Below are positions 1 through 7,591 of a stretch of DNA of 64,000 bases, piece by piece. Position 1 is the stretch's first letter, and each line of letters begins with the position of its first letter. The position numbers and the translations under genes were made by a program. Below the pieces are notes generated by a model. That model did no database searches. It was not told where the DNA came from and saw only the letters and a list, made by a program, of their open reading frames with translations. This DNA is from DATHRK01 sp035465395 (GTDB lineage: Bacteria > Gemmatimonadota > Gemmatimonadetes > Longimicrobiales > RSA9): contig DATHRK010000084.1 in the NCBI GenBank assembly GCA_035465395.1, positions 1 through 64,000 of the forward strand, in the 5' to 3' direction.

Positions 1-62
1 GCGCGGGCGGAGCAGGCCCGCGCCACGCTGGATGCGCCACACGCCCCTGGCCGGGGGGGCGA

Positions 63-1538
63 TCAGGACCGCCGGTCGCGCGGCGGCGGGGGGGGTCGAT
101 CGGCCGTGAACGCGCGCACCAGCTCGTCGACGTAGTCCCGCTGCGGCGTGCCCGGCAGGGGTCCACGCTCGCCTTCCGTCCCCCGCTCGACGTAGAGGAG
201 CTCGCCGCGCTCGATGAGGAGCGACAGCACGGGCAACGGGCGGTCGAAGGTGAACACGGCCAGGACCACCTGGCCGCGCTCCAGCAAGAGCGCGTCGCCC
301 TCCACCCAGGCCTCGTCGGGCACGCTCCAGACCGCGATGCGGCGGCCGACGCTGTCGATGGGCAGCGCGGCGGCGAGGGGCACGAGGAGCTCCTCGTGGC
401 CCGGGACCCAGTAGCCCAGGCCGGCGACTTCCAGGGGCGGCGGCGGCGCAACGGCGCCTCCGTCGGCCGCGCTCGCGGGGGCCCCCAGCCGTATCTCGCG
501 AACCGGCTGCCCGGGCGCCGTCCGCAGCCAGCGGAGGCGCCCCATGCCGACGCCCGCGTCGACCAGCTCGACCGTGCTCACCACCCCTCCGGCCCGCGCC
601 TGCCCCCCCACGATGCTGTCCTCGGTGATGGTGGACGTGTGGAGCGTCTCGCGCCCGTCCTCGAAGGACACGGCCCAGGTCGTGTCCGCGCCGACCAGCG
701 GGCGCGCCAGCGCGAGCGCCCGGTCGGGACCGATGGCGGAGAGGGTGACGCTCGCGGTCATCCCGGCGGGCAGCGTCTCCGTCCGCTCACCGGGCACGCG
801 GATCTCGCCGGTGCCTTCCAGCCGGGCGTTCCAGGCGCGCGACAGCAGACGCCCCGCCGTCAGGTCGACGCGGTAGGTTTCCTCCACCGGCCCGCGCACG
901 TCGAGGGTGGCGCGCGCCGAGCCGAGGTCATCCAACGGGATGGCCGTGCGCAGCCGGGCCGTCCCTTCGGCCCGCAGCCGCGCAACGCGGGCTCCCAGCG
1001 TGTCGGTGACCTGCCAGACCTCCACCCGCCGGGTCAAGGAATACGCGTGATCGCCGGCAGCGTCGGTCCACGCGGCGACCATCGTGTCGACCCACGTGCG
1101 GCCCGGCTCGACCGGGCCGGCACCGGTCGGCAGGGGCGGTAGGGGATCACGGAGGTCGTACCGGCCGGCGGCGGCGCCACGGAAGCCCAGCAGGGCGCCG
1201 CCGCGATCCACGACGACGGAGTCGACGGACACCGTCCGATCGGGTCCCAGCGCGTGCCGGACGACGCTGCCCAGCAGGGAATCGCCCCGCGCGGGGCCCC
1301 AGACGTGCGCCTCCACGGAGGCGTCATCGCCGGCCCAGCCGATGCTGTCGGCGCCGCGCAGCCAGTACAGGCGGTACGGAGCGGACCGCTCGTACCAGAG
1401 GGTATCGCGCTGCGCCCGGTACGCCGGCGGGGGCGTCGGGCCGGCTGCCGTATCTTGTGCGTGGGCGGGTACGGGCCCGGTACCGGCGTTCAGCGCGGCA
1501 GCCACCAACACCAGGCGGAACGGCCCCCCGGCGCTCAT
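63..1538 (-). CDS. Exported protein of unknown function (491 aa)
   Basis: I do not recognise a family. The ATG at 1538 overlaps the TGA of the upstream acetyltransferase-like gene by 4 nt (ATGA), which supports this start; the frame is open further 5' but only inside that neighbour. The first 30 or so residues form a signal peptide: a hydrophobic stretch (LVLVAAALNAG) followed by an AHA-Q cleavage-like site. The mature part is rich in beta-strand-like repeats, Thr, Asp and Trp, with few Lys, as expected of a periplasmic or surface protein. It is the last gene of an EF-G paralogue, acetyltransferase, exported protein set and is probably translationally coupled to the gene before it. Real gene: likely. 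Function: unknown. Confidence 0.75.
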   Translation of the reverse strand: MSAGGPFRLVLVAAALNAGTGPVPAHAQDTAAGPTPPPAYRAQRDTLWYERSAPYRLYWLRGADSIGWAGDDASVEAHVWGPARGDSLLGSVVRHALGPDRTVSVDSVVVDRGGALLGFRGAAAGRYDLRDPLPPLPTGAGPVEPGRTWVDTMVAAWTDAAGDHAYSLTRRVEVWQVTDTLGARVARLRAEGTARLRTAIPLDDLGSARATLDVRGPVEETYRVDLTAGRLLSRAWNARLEGTGEIRVPGERTETLPAGMTASVTLSAIGPDRALALARPLVGADTTWAVSFEDGRETLHTSTITEDSIVGGQARAGGVVSTVELVDAGVGMGRLRWLRTAPGQPVREIRLGAPASAADGGAVAPPPPLEVAGLGYWVPGHEELLVPLAAALPIDSVGRRIAVWSVPDEAWVEGDALLLERGQVVLAVFTFDRPLPVLSLLIERGELLYVERGTEGERGPLPGTPQRDYVDELVRAFTADRPPPPPRDRRS

Positions 1539-2182
1539 CCCCAGCCCGTGAGCTCGCTCCGCAGCGCGTCGACGTAGCGGCTCACGTGCAGCCCATCCGT
1601 CAGCGCATGATGGACCTCCACCGCGACCGCCATCGCGCGCCGTTCGGCGCGCGCCACGTGACGACCGAACACCACCTTCGGGGTGGAGTCGTCCGCGCCG
1701 CGGTGGGCGTTGGTGAAAGACGTGAAGTCGAGCCACGGCAACACCGAGTGGTGAATCAGGTCATCGCGATCGTCGCGCGGGTCGGCGGGGCCGTCGGACG
1801 CTTCGACCCGCTCGATCTCCCTCCGCCCCGCTTCCTCGAAGCGCGGAAAGTCGTCCGACCACGGGAAGTACGCGAAGGCGAACGTGTCGTCGCCCCGCAG
1901 GATGGTACTACCGACGCCGACCCGCGCGTGCTCCCAGACACCCTGCGGGCGCAGTCGGCGGCGGAACTCGGGAACGGCGTTGGCGGCACGCATGGAGGCG
2001 AACAGCGATGCCAGAAAGAAGGAAGGGCCGCCGCGTGCTCGGCTCGCCTCGTGGAGGCCGGTCACGTCCACATCGACCGTGACCGACCAGAACGGATCGC
2101 GGTAGCCGCGGAAGAGCTGGACGAGCGCTCGCCGCGGGTCGGTGGCGGGCGGCACCCAACGACCCGGCTCGGTGTCTGGCAT
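1535..2182 (-). CDS. Chloramphenicol acetyltransferase-like (CatA-fold) protein
   Basis: This 215-residue protein has the length and layout of the trimeric CatA family. The active-site signature HHALTDG lies near the C-terminus (about residues 190-196, His being the general base in the family), and the mid-protein LPWLDFTSFTN block matches the conserved PW-x-x-FTSF region. In characterised members the enzyme moves an acetyl group from acetyl-CoA to a hydroxyl of chloramphenicol; chromosomal relatives like this one often have unknown acceptors. The ATG at 2182 lies 8 nt after the stop of the EF-G paralogue, and its stop overlaps the next gene, so the three are probably one operon. Nothing suggests recent transfer, since base composition matches the neighbours. 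Family confident, substrate not. Confidence 0.85.
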   Translation of the reverse strand: MPDTEPGRWVPPATDPRRALVQLFRGYRDPFWSVTVDVDVTGLHEASRARGGPSFFLASLFASMRAANAVPEFRRRLRPQGVWEHARVGVGSTILRGDDTFAFAYFPWSDDFPRFEEAGRREIERVEASDGPADPRDDRDDLIHHSVLPWLDFTSFTNAHRGADDSTPKVVFGRHVARAERRAMAVAVEVHHALTDGLHVSRYVDALRSELTGWG

Positions 2183-2190
2183 CCCTCGGC

Positions 2191-4299
2191 CTAGGCGGAA
2201 GCGACCTCCTCACGCTCTCGGGTCACCTGCTCGATGACCTTGTCGAGGATGTTCCCCGGCACCTCCTCGTAGCCGTGGAAGGTGCGCGAGTGCGCGGCCC
2301 GCCCGTGCGTGATCGAGCGCAGTGTCGTCGCGTACTTGTAGAGCTCGGCCTCGGGCACATGCGCCCGGACGGTGGTCCTGGTCCCCTGCGTGTCCATGCC
2401 GAGGACCCTGCCCCGGCGCTGGTTCAGGTCTCCCATCACGTCGCCCATGTACTGGTCCGGCGTGACCACGGTGACCTCGAGGACCGGCTCGAGCAGGATC
2501 GGGCGGGCCTTCTCCGACGCGTTGCGGAACGCGAGCGATCCCGCGATCTGGAAGGCGATGTCGCTCGAGTCCACCGTGTGGTAGGACCCGTCGTAGCACT
2601 CCGCGCTGAAGTCCACCACCGGAAACCCGGCCAGGACGCCCTTCGCTGCGGCCTCCTGTATGCCCTTGTCCACGGACGGCACGTACTTCCCCGGGATCAC
2701 GCCGCCCTTGATCGAGTCGATGAACTCGTAGCCGGACCCTCGCGGCAGAGGCTTCAAGCGGATACGGCAGTCGCCGAACTGCCCGCGCCCGCCGCTCTGC
2801 TTCTTGTGACGTCCCTGGGCTTCGGCCGTGGTGCGAATGGTCTCCCGGTAGGCGATGCGCGGCGGCTCCGTGACGACCTCCACGCCGAACTTCCTCTTCA
2901 TCCGCTCCATCTGCACGTCGAGGTGCATCTCGCCGAGCCCGCGCGCGATGGTCTGCCTCAGCTCGGAGTTGTAGGCGGCGGCGAAGACGGGGTCCTCCTC
3001 GTGGAGCTTCTGCAGCGCGGCCCCGATCTTGTCCTCGTCGCTGCGGCTGGCGGCGCGGATGGCCACCGCGATGTCGGGCTCGGGAAACTCGATCGGCGTG
3101 ACGACGACCGGGCGGCCCGCATCGGAGAGGGTGTCGTTCGTGTGGGTGTTCTTGAGCTTGGCGATCACGCCGATGTCGCCGGCCTGCAGGCGCGAGACCT
3201 CCAGCCGCTCCTTGCCCTGGGGCACGGACAGATGCGAGAGCTTCTCGTTGCTTCCCCGAGTGGCGTTGCGCACATCCTCGCCGGACGCCACCGAGCCGCC
3301 GAAGATGCGGAAGTAGCTCAGCTCGCCGACGTGGGGCTCGGACGTGGTCTTGAAGACCAGGGCCGCAAAGGGGTCCTCGTCGGTGCCGGTGAGCTCGACC
3401 TCCTGGTCCAGGTTCGGGCGCTGCACCGTCTCCGCGGTCGCCTCCGCGGGGTTGGGAACCAGTTCCACCAGCTTGGACAGGAGCGCGCGCGTGCCCCAGG
3501 TCTTTTCCGGAGCGCCGCAGAACAGGGGGAAGATGCTCCCCGCCTGCATGGCCTTCTTCATCGCGGCGATCGCCTCCTCGCGCGTGATCTCCTGCCCCTC
3601 CAGGTAGCGCTCCAGGAGCGTGTCGTCGGTGGTGGCGATCGTCTCCATGAGCTCGGTGCGCCAGGTCTCGAACTTGTCCTGCAGCTCCTCGGGCACGTCG
3701 GCCTCGTCGTACTCTCCCGTGGCGCTGTTGGGCTTGTAGATGTGCGCCCGGCCGCTGAACAGGTTGATGATCCCCCGGAACCCGTCACCCGCGCCGATCG
3801 GGATCTCCACGGGAATGACCTTGTCGGTGAGGTGCCCCTTGATCTCGCCGTAGACCTTCTCGAAATCGGCGTGGTCCTTGTCCATCTGCGAGACGAAGAA
3901 CAGGCGCGGCAGCCCACGGTCGCGGCAGTACTCCCAGGTCCTCTCGGTGCCCACCTCCACGCCCGTCGTCGCCCCGAGGACCATGACCGCGCCGTCGGCG
4001 ACGCGGGTCGCGGCCATCGCCTCGGCCGTGAAGTCGAGGTACCCGGGAGTGTCGAGGAGATTGATCTTGGTGCCCTGCCATTCGGCGAATGCCGGTGTGG
4101 TCTGCAGCGAGATACCGTGGTCCAGCTCTTCCGGGGTATGCATCGTCAGCGCCGTGCCCTCCTTCGCGCTGCCGTGGCGGCGGGTGGCGCCGGACACGAA
4201 GCAGAGGGCGTCGACGAGACTCGATTTGCCGGCGCCGCCGTGCCCGAGCACGACGACGTTCCTGATGTTCTCGGTGGCGTATTCTTTCGCGGATGACAT
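2191..4299 (-). CDS. Elongation factor G paralogue (EF-G-like GTPase)
   Basis: Full-length EF-G architecture in 702 residues: GTPase domain with P-loop GHGGAGKS (residues 19-26) and DTPG (83-86), then the beta-barrel and the C-terminal EF-G domains. The ATG at 4299 was chosen over an open frame further 5' because it follows a strong AGGAGG site. Two GTPase motifs depart from canonical EF-G: the switch I region reads HGISLQTT where translocating EF-G has RGITI, and the base-recognition motif NKxD is SQMD (about residue 138). Such divergence is typical of the EF-G-like paralogues found beside a normal fusA elsewhere in a genome, whose roles vary and are often unknown. First gene of a probable three-gene operon, divergent from the NTF2-like gene. 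Confidence 0.9.
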   Translation of the reverse strand: MSSAKEYATENIRNVVVLGHGGAGKSSLVDALCFVSGATRRHGSAKEGTALTMHTPEELDHGISLQTTPAFAEWQGTKINLLDTPGYLDFTAEAMAATRVADGAVMVLGATTGVEVGTERTWEYCRDRGLPRLFFVSQMDKDHADFEKVYGEIKGHLTDKVIPVEIPIGAGDGFRGIINLFSGRAHIYKPNSATGEYDEADVPEELQDKFETWRTELMETIATTDDTLLERYLEGQEITREEAIAAMKKAMQAGSIFPLFCGAPEKTWGTRALLSKLVELVPNPAEATAETVQRPNLDQEVELTGTDEDPFAALVFKTTSEPHVGELSYFRIFGGSVASGEDVRNATRGSNEKLSHLSVPQGKERLEVSRLQAGDIGVIAKLKNTHTNDTLSDAGRPVVVTPIEFPEPDIAVAIRAASRSDEDKIGAALQKLHEEDPVFAAAYNSELRQTIARGLGEMHLDVQMERMKRKFGVEVVTEPPRIAYRETIRTTAEAQGRHKKQSGGRGQFGDCRIRLKPLPRGSGYEFIDSIKGGVIPGKYVPSVDKGIQEAAAKGVLAGFPVVDFSAECYDGSYHTVDSSDIAFQIAGSLAFRNASEKARPILLEPVLEVTVVTPDQYMGDVMGDLNQRRGRVLGMDTQGTRTTVRAHVPEAELYKYATTLRSITHGRAAHSRTFHGYEEVPGNILDKVIEQVTREREEVASA

Positions 4300-4525
4300 G
4301 GCACCTCCTGCTCGCCCTCGCGCGACCGACCCGGAGTGGCGGTCGAGCCCGGGCGCTTTCCGGGGGGCGAGAACACTAGGCGCGGCCATTTTTCGGGTCA
4401 AGCAACGCCGGCTCCGCGGAATCCTGACATCTCGTTGACCGATTCGTCGCCAACCGGGGCCGCCGAGAGGCCAACGTCGAGGCACAGGAACGCGCCGTGC
4501 TCACCCGCCTCCCCGGGGAACAGCC

Positions 4526-5005
4526 ATGACAGCAGCCCGCCGTGCCCGCGCCGTCGCCGCGCTCGTCGTCCTGGTGCCCGTCATCGCCGCGGCGTCCCAC
4601 GCCTCGGGCGACCGGCCCGAGCCGTGCCACGATCCGTCCGAGGAGGAGCGCGGTCCCTGCGTGGCCCTGACGCACTACCTGCAGGCACACGCGACGGGGC
4701 AAAGGGCCCACGCGGAGGCGGCTTTCTTCCCCGACGCGCGCATGGTCTGGGTGACCGACGGCGAGCGGCGCGAGCGGGCGATAGCCGACTACATCGCGGG
4801 GTTCGGCGGCGAGCCTGCGCCCGATGAGAGAGAGCGCGAGCGCTGGGTCGAGCGCGTCGAGGTGTCCGGCGCTGCGGCCGTCGCCACGATCGTCCTCGAC
4901 TACCCCCGGGCGCGCATCGTCGACTTCATGACCCTGCTACGCGCGGACGGCGAGTGGCGCATCATCCACAAGAGCTTCCAGGTCACGCCGAAGTCCGACG
5001 CTTGA
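4526..5005 (+). CDS. Exported NTF2-like (SnoaL/lumazine-binding type) protein
   Basis: A 159-residue protein with a signal peptide (hydrophobic core ALVVLVPVIAAASHAS). It is followed by a compact alpha+beta domain whose opening helices (VALTHYLQAHATG), central DARMVWV strand and closing segment GEWRIIHKSFQV match the NTF2-like/putative lumazine-binding fold. Members of this group bind small molecules in a cone-shaped pocket; no catalytic role can be assigned. The ATG at 4526 follows a GGGGAA ribosome-binding site. Transcribed away from the EF-G paralogue across a 226-bp divergent region. Confidence 0.75.
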   Translation: MTAARRARAVAALVVLVPVIAAASHASGDRPEPCHDPSEEERGPCVALTHYLQAHATGQRAHAEAAFFPDARMVWVTDGERRERAIADYIAGFGGEPAPDERERERWVERVEVSGAAAVATIVLDYPRARIVDFMTLLRADGEWRIIHKSFQVTPKSDA

Positions 5006-5120
5006 AACTTTCGCGGCCCGACGGGCGAACGGAGAAGCGAGCAACGAAGACGACGGTCGGGGCCGTCGTAGAAGAAAGGGAGAGGCAAGGATGCTGGCCC
5101 GAGAGGAGAAGGAAATGGAG

Positions 5121-5300
5121 ATGAACGACCGAGCGAGGCCGAGATCCGCCGTCGGCATGATGGCGTTGATCGCGCTGCCGTTCCTGCTCGGATCCGGAGT
5201 CGCGGCGGCCCACCAGATGGCGCGCGCGCTGCCGGAGGCGGCGGTGGAAGCGCCGCCGGCGACCGTCGTAGTGGACGTCGCGCCTCAGCCGCGCGGCTAG
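5121..5300 (+). CDS. Small putative membrane or exported peptide (59 aa)
   Basis: A short frame with one hydrophobic segment (MMALIALPFLLGSGVAAAH) after an Arg-rich N-terminus, so either a signal peptide with a short Pro/Ala-rich tail or a single-pass membrane peptide. I chose ATG 5121 because GGAGAAGG lies 8 nt upstream; in-frame ATGs also exist at 5091 and 5115. The TAG stop falls inside a tandem repeat. No family recognised; a small but plausible gene. Confidence 0.4.
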   Translation: MNDRARPRSAVGMMALIALPFLLGSGVAAAHQMARALPEAAVEAPPATVVVDVAPQPRG

Positions 5301-5340
5301 CTCACCCCGGCCGCGCGGCTAGCTCACCCCGGCCGCGCGG
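5289..5340. repeat. 22-bp tandem repeat, 2.4 copies
   Basis: Two perfect 22-bp copies (5289-5310 and 5311-5332) followed by the first 8 bases of a third. The unit contains GCTAGC. The first copy carries the stop codon of the small upstream frame, so the duplication lies in its 3' end and untranslated tail. Confidence 0.9.
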
Positions 5341-5371
5341 GGCCACCCGGCCCGGCGCGCGGACCCGTCCA

Positions 5372-5632
5372 TCACCGCCCGCCCTCCGCCGACCGCACGC
5401 GCCGCGCCTTCTCCGGGTTGGCAAGCAGCCGCTCGTAGAACTCCAGCTTCTCCTCCACCTGCGCCATCCGGTCCTCCGTCGAGGAGAGCCGCCGCCGCGC
5501 CGATTCGAGCTCTTCGCGCAGCAGCTTGACGGTCTTGCCGGAGAGTTCACCTGAACCCGCGATCCGGTCCCCGATGCCCTTCGCGATCGGGCCCAGCACG
5601 GCGATCACGACGAAAAACCATATCAGCCACAT
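5372..5632 (-). CDS. Small PspB-like membrane/coiled-coil protein
   Basis: 86 residues: an N-terminal membrane helix (MWLIWFFVVIAVLGPIAKGI), then a charged coiled coil (about residues 35-72) ending in the motif EFYERLLANPEKA. The shape resembles PspB or the small envelope-stress proteins, but similarity to a named family is not certain. A good GGGAGG site precedes the ATG at 5632. It follows the rhomboid gene by about 70 nt on the same strand. A second protein of the same plan, sharing the C-terminal EF-x-RLAN motif, is encoded at 32294-32605. Confidence 0.7.
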   Translation of the reverse strand: MWLIWFFVVIAVLGPIAKGIGDRIAGSGELSGKTVKLLREELESARRRLSSTEDRMAQVEEKLEFYERLLANPEKARRVRSAEGGR

Positions 5633-5700
5633 GGCGCCCTCCCTCGTCCGAATCCGGTCTCGCGATCGGCCCGCCGGCAGGGCGGCCGGTCGGCGACCGG

Positions 5701-6525
5701 CTAATTCGTGCGGTACCGGCGGCTGACCTCGTCGAGGAGTGCCTTCTCCTCCTTCGACAGGCTCGCCATGCCCTCACGCCCGATCTTGTCCAGCACGCGA
5801 TCGACTTCGTCCAGCATCGTCTCCTCGGCCCGTCCCGCGCCGCGCCTGGATCTGCGCGCGCCGGCGGCGGGTGGGGAGTCCACGACACGAATACGAGTTC
5901 GTCCCTTGCGCCTCTTCACGGTCGGCACGGTGAAACGCCGGCCCAGATCGGCCTTCAGGTAGATCCAGGCGGCCGCGAAGCCGCCCAGATGGGCGAGATG
6001 CGCGACTCCGTCGCGGCTGGCGGACATCACGCTCAGCAGCGACGCGGCCGCGAACACGCCCACCAGCCACTTGGCCTTCACGGGGAAGATCCCGAAGACG
6101 TAGATCGGAGCGTCGGGCCAGTTCATGGCAAAGGCCAGCATCACCCCGAAGACCGCCGCCGACGCGCCGATGATCGGCACCTGGGGCGCGAGCAGCGACA
6201 GCAGCGCGCCGCCGAATCCCGACACCAGGTAGAGCTTGAGGAACGCGCGCTCGCCCCACGCCGCCTCGAGCGGAGGGCCGAAGAAGAACAGCGCGAGCAT
6301 GTTGAAGAACAGGTGGCCGAAGCCGCCGTGGACGAACATGTAGGTCAGGATGGTCCAGGGCGTCCGGGGGAAGGCGACCGGGAGGAACGCCAGCCACCTG
6401 CCCAGTTGAGGCACGATCCACTCGACGAGGGTGACGGCCGACGTGACGACGATGAGGCGCGTCACCATCGGCGTGGGCTGGAAGGCCGCGCCGAAGCCGG
6501 ACCATTGGGTGCTGCGGTAGGTCAT
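5701..6525 (-). CDS. Rhomboid-family intramembrane serine protease
   Basis: A 274-residue polytopic membrane protein. The catalytic GASA motif (G120-A-S122-A) and the partner histidine in AHLAHLGG (H179) are both present, as are the FVHGGFGHLFFNM loop and helix typical of rhomboids. These enzymes cut transmembrane segments of other proteins within the membrane. After the last helix a cytosolic tail of about 80 residues starts with a basic linker (VKRRKGRTRIRV) and ends with a short helical pair (EVDRVLDKIGREG, SKEEKALLDEVSRRYR), a C-terminal extension seen in many soil-bacterial rhomboids. Located after ddl on the same strand with a gap of about 40 nt. Substrate unknown. Confidence 0.92.
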   Translation of the reverse strand: MTYRSTQWSGFGAAFQPTPMVTRLIVVTSAVTLVEWIVPQLGRWLAFLPVAFPRTPWTILTYMFVHGGFGHLFFNMLALFFFGPPLEAAWGERAFLKLYLVSGFGGALLSLLAPQVPIIGASAAVFGVMLAFAMNWPDAPIYVFGIFPVKAKWLVGVFAAASLLSVMSASRDGVAHLAHLGGFAAAWIYLKADLGRRFTVPTVKRRKGRTRIRVVDSPPAAGARRSRRGAGRAEETMLDEVDRVLDKIGREGMASLSKEEKALLDEVSRRYRTN

Positions 6526-6567
6526 GGGGACTCTACCCCCGCCGGTCCCGCGCCGGTCCCGTGCCGC

Positions 6568-7590
6568 TCACGCCGAGCTCGTACCGGGGGCGATCGCCAG
6601 ACGGCAGATCCGGTCGCACAGCTCGGGGAACGACATGCCGGCGGCGCGCCCGGCCTTCGGCAACAGCGAAGCCGACGTCATCCCGGGGGCGGTGTTGGCC
6701 TCGAGACACCACAGCCCCTCCTGCGCGTCGAGCCGAAAGTCGACCCTGCTGTACCCGCCGAGCTTCAGGGCCCGGTGGGTCAGGAGCGCGAGCCGCTCGG
6801 CCTCGGCGGCGATGTTCGGTGCCAGATCGGCCGGGAAGACCTCGTCGGCCATGCCCGGCTGGTACTTGCACTCGTAGTCGAAGATCTCGTGCCGCGAGAT
6901 GATCTCGCCGGTGGGCAGAGCCTCTTCTCCGACGACCCCGACCGTCAGCTCGCGCCCCGGCACGTACCGCTCGATCATGACCTCGTCGTCGTGCCGGAAG
7001 CCCAGGCGCACCGCCTCCTCGAGGCCCTCGGGCGCGCGGACGAGGCTGAGCCCGACCGTGGACCCCTGCTTGCTCGCCTTGACGATGACGGGGTATCCGA
7101 GTCGCTCGGCGACGAGCGCCGGGTCCGCGGGCGCCATCAGCCACTCGGCGGTCGGCACGCCGGCGGACCGCATGAGGCGCTTGGCGATGTCCTTGTCCAT
7201 CGCGAGGCCGCAGCCGAGCGGGCCGCTGCCCGTGTAGCGGATCCCCGCGAGATCGAGAGCCGCCTGGAGCCGGCCGTCCTCCCCCGCGCCGCCGTGCAGC
7301 GCGACGAAGACGAGATCGGCCGAGCGCACGGCCTCGTGCTCGAGCAGGTCCCCCAGCGGCGGGCCGGACGCGCCCGCTTCCGCCGGAGGGAGCGCCGCGA
7401 CCTCCGCCGACAGGCGCGCCTCCTCGGCGTCATCGAGAACGCCCCGCGCGGGGTCGACCGCCACCACATCGTGGCCGCAGGAGCGGAGCGCGGCGATCAC
7501 CTCGCGCCCGCTCGCCAGGGACACGTCGCGTTCGGCGCTCGAGCCGCCCAGGAAGACCGCGACCCGCAACGGCCCGGTTGCTCCCGACAC
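6568..7590 (-). CDS. ddl: D-alanine--D-alanine ligase
   Basis: ATP-dependent joining of two D-alanines for peptidoglycan, in the cytoplasm. The 340 residues show the family's order: N-terminal FLGGSSAERDVSLASG, the HGGAGEDG block, ATP-grasp VIVKASKQGSTVG, and the C-terminal FRLDAQEGLWCLEANTAPGMT with the Mg-binding Glu and Asn. The start is GTG at 7590, one base after the stop of the beta-synthase gene (TGA-G-GTG), implying coupled translation. Length is normal for Ddl. Confidence 0.95.
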   Translation of the reverse strand: MSGATGPLRVAVFLGGSSAERDVSLASGREVIAALRSCGHDVVAVDPARGVLDDAEEARLSAEVAALPPAEAGASGPPLGDLLEHEAVRSADLVFVALHGGAGEDGRLQAALDLAGIRYTGSGPLGCGLAMDKDIAKRLMRSAGVPTAEWLMAPADPALVAERLGYPVIVKASKQGSTVGLSLVRAPEGLEEAVRLGFRHDDEVMIERYVPGRELTVGVVGEEALPTGEIISRHEIFDYECKYQPGMADEVFPADLAPNIAAEAERLALLTHRALKLGGYSRVDFRLDAQEGLWCLEANTAPGMTSASLLPKAGRAAGMSFPELCDRICRLAIAPGTSSA

Positions 7591-7591
7591 C

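Noticed and set aside
1..62. Possible gene at the left edge
   Set aside because: Only 62 bases; nothing recognisable.
1535..2182. Acquired chloramphenicol-resistance gene
   Set aside because: No mobile element nearby, base composition like the neighbours, and chromosomal CAT-like proteins often have other roles.
2275..4296. Long open frame (673 aa) on the plus strand opposite the EF-G paralogue
   Set aside because: Shadow of the real gene in GC-rich DNA; no recognisable domain and no ribosome-binding site. The same holds for long antisense frames at 5989-7632, 9605-12346, 14934-17675, 41568-43937 and 55982-57685.
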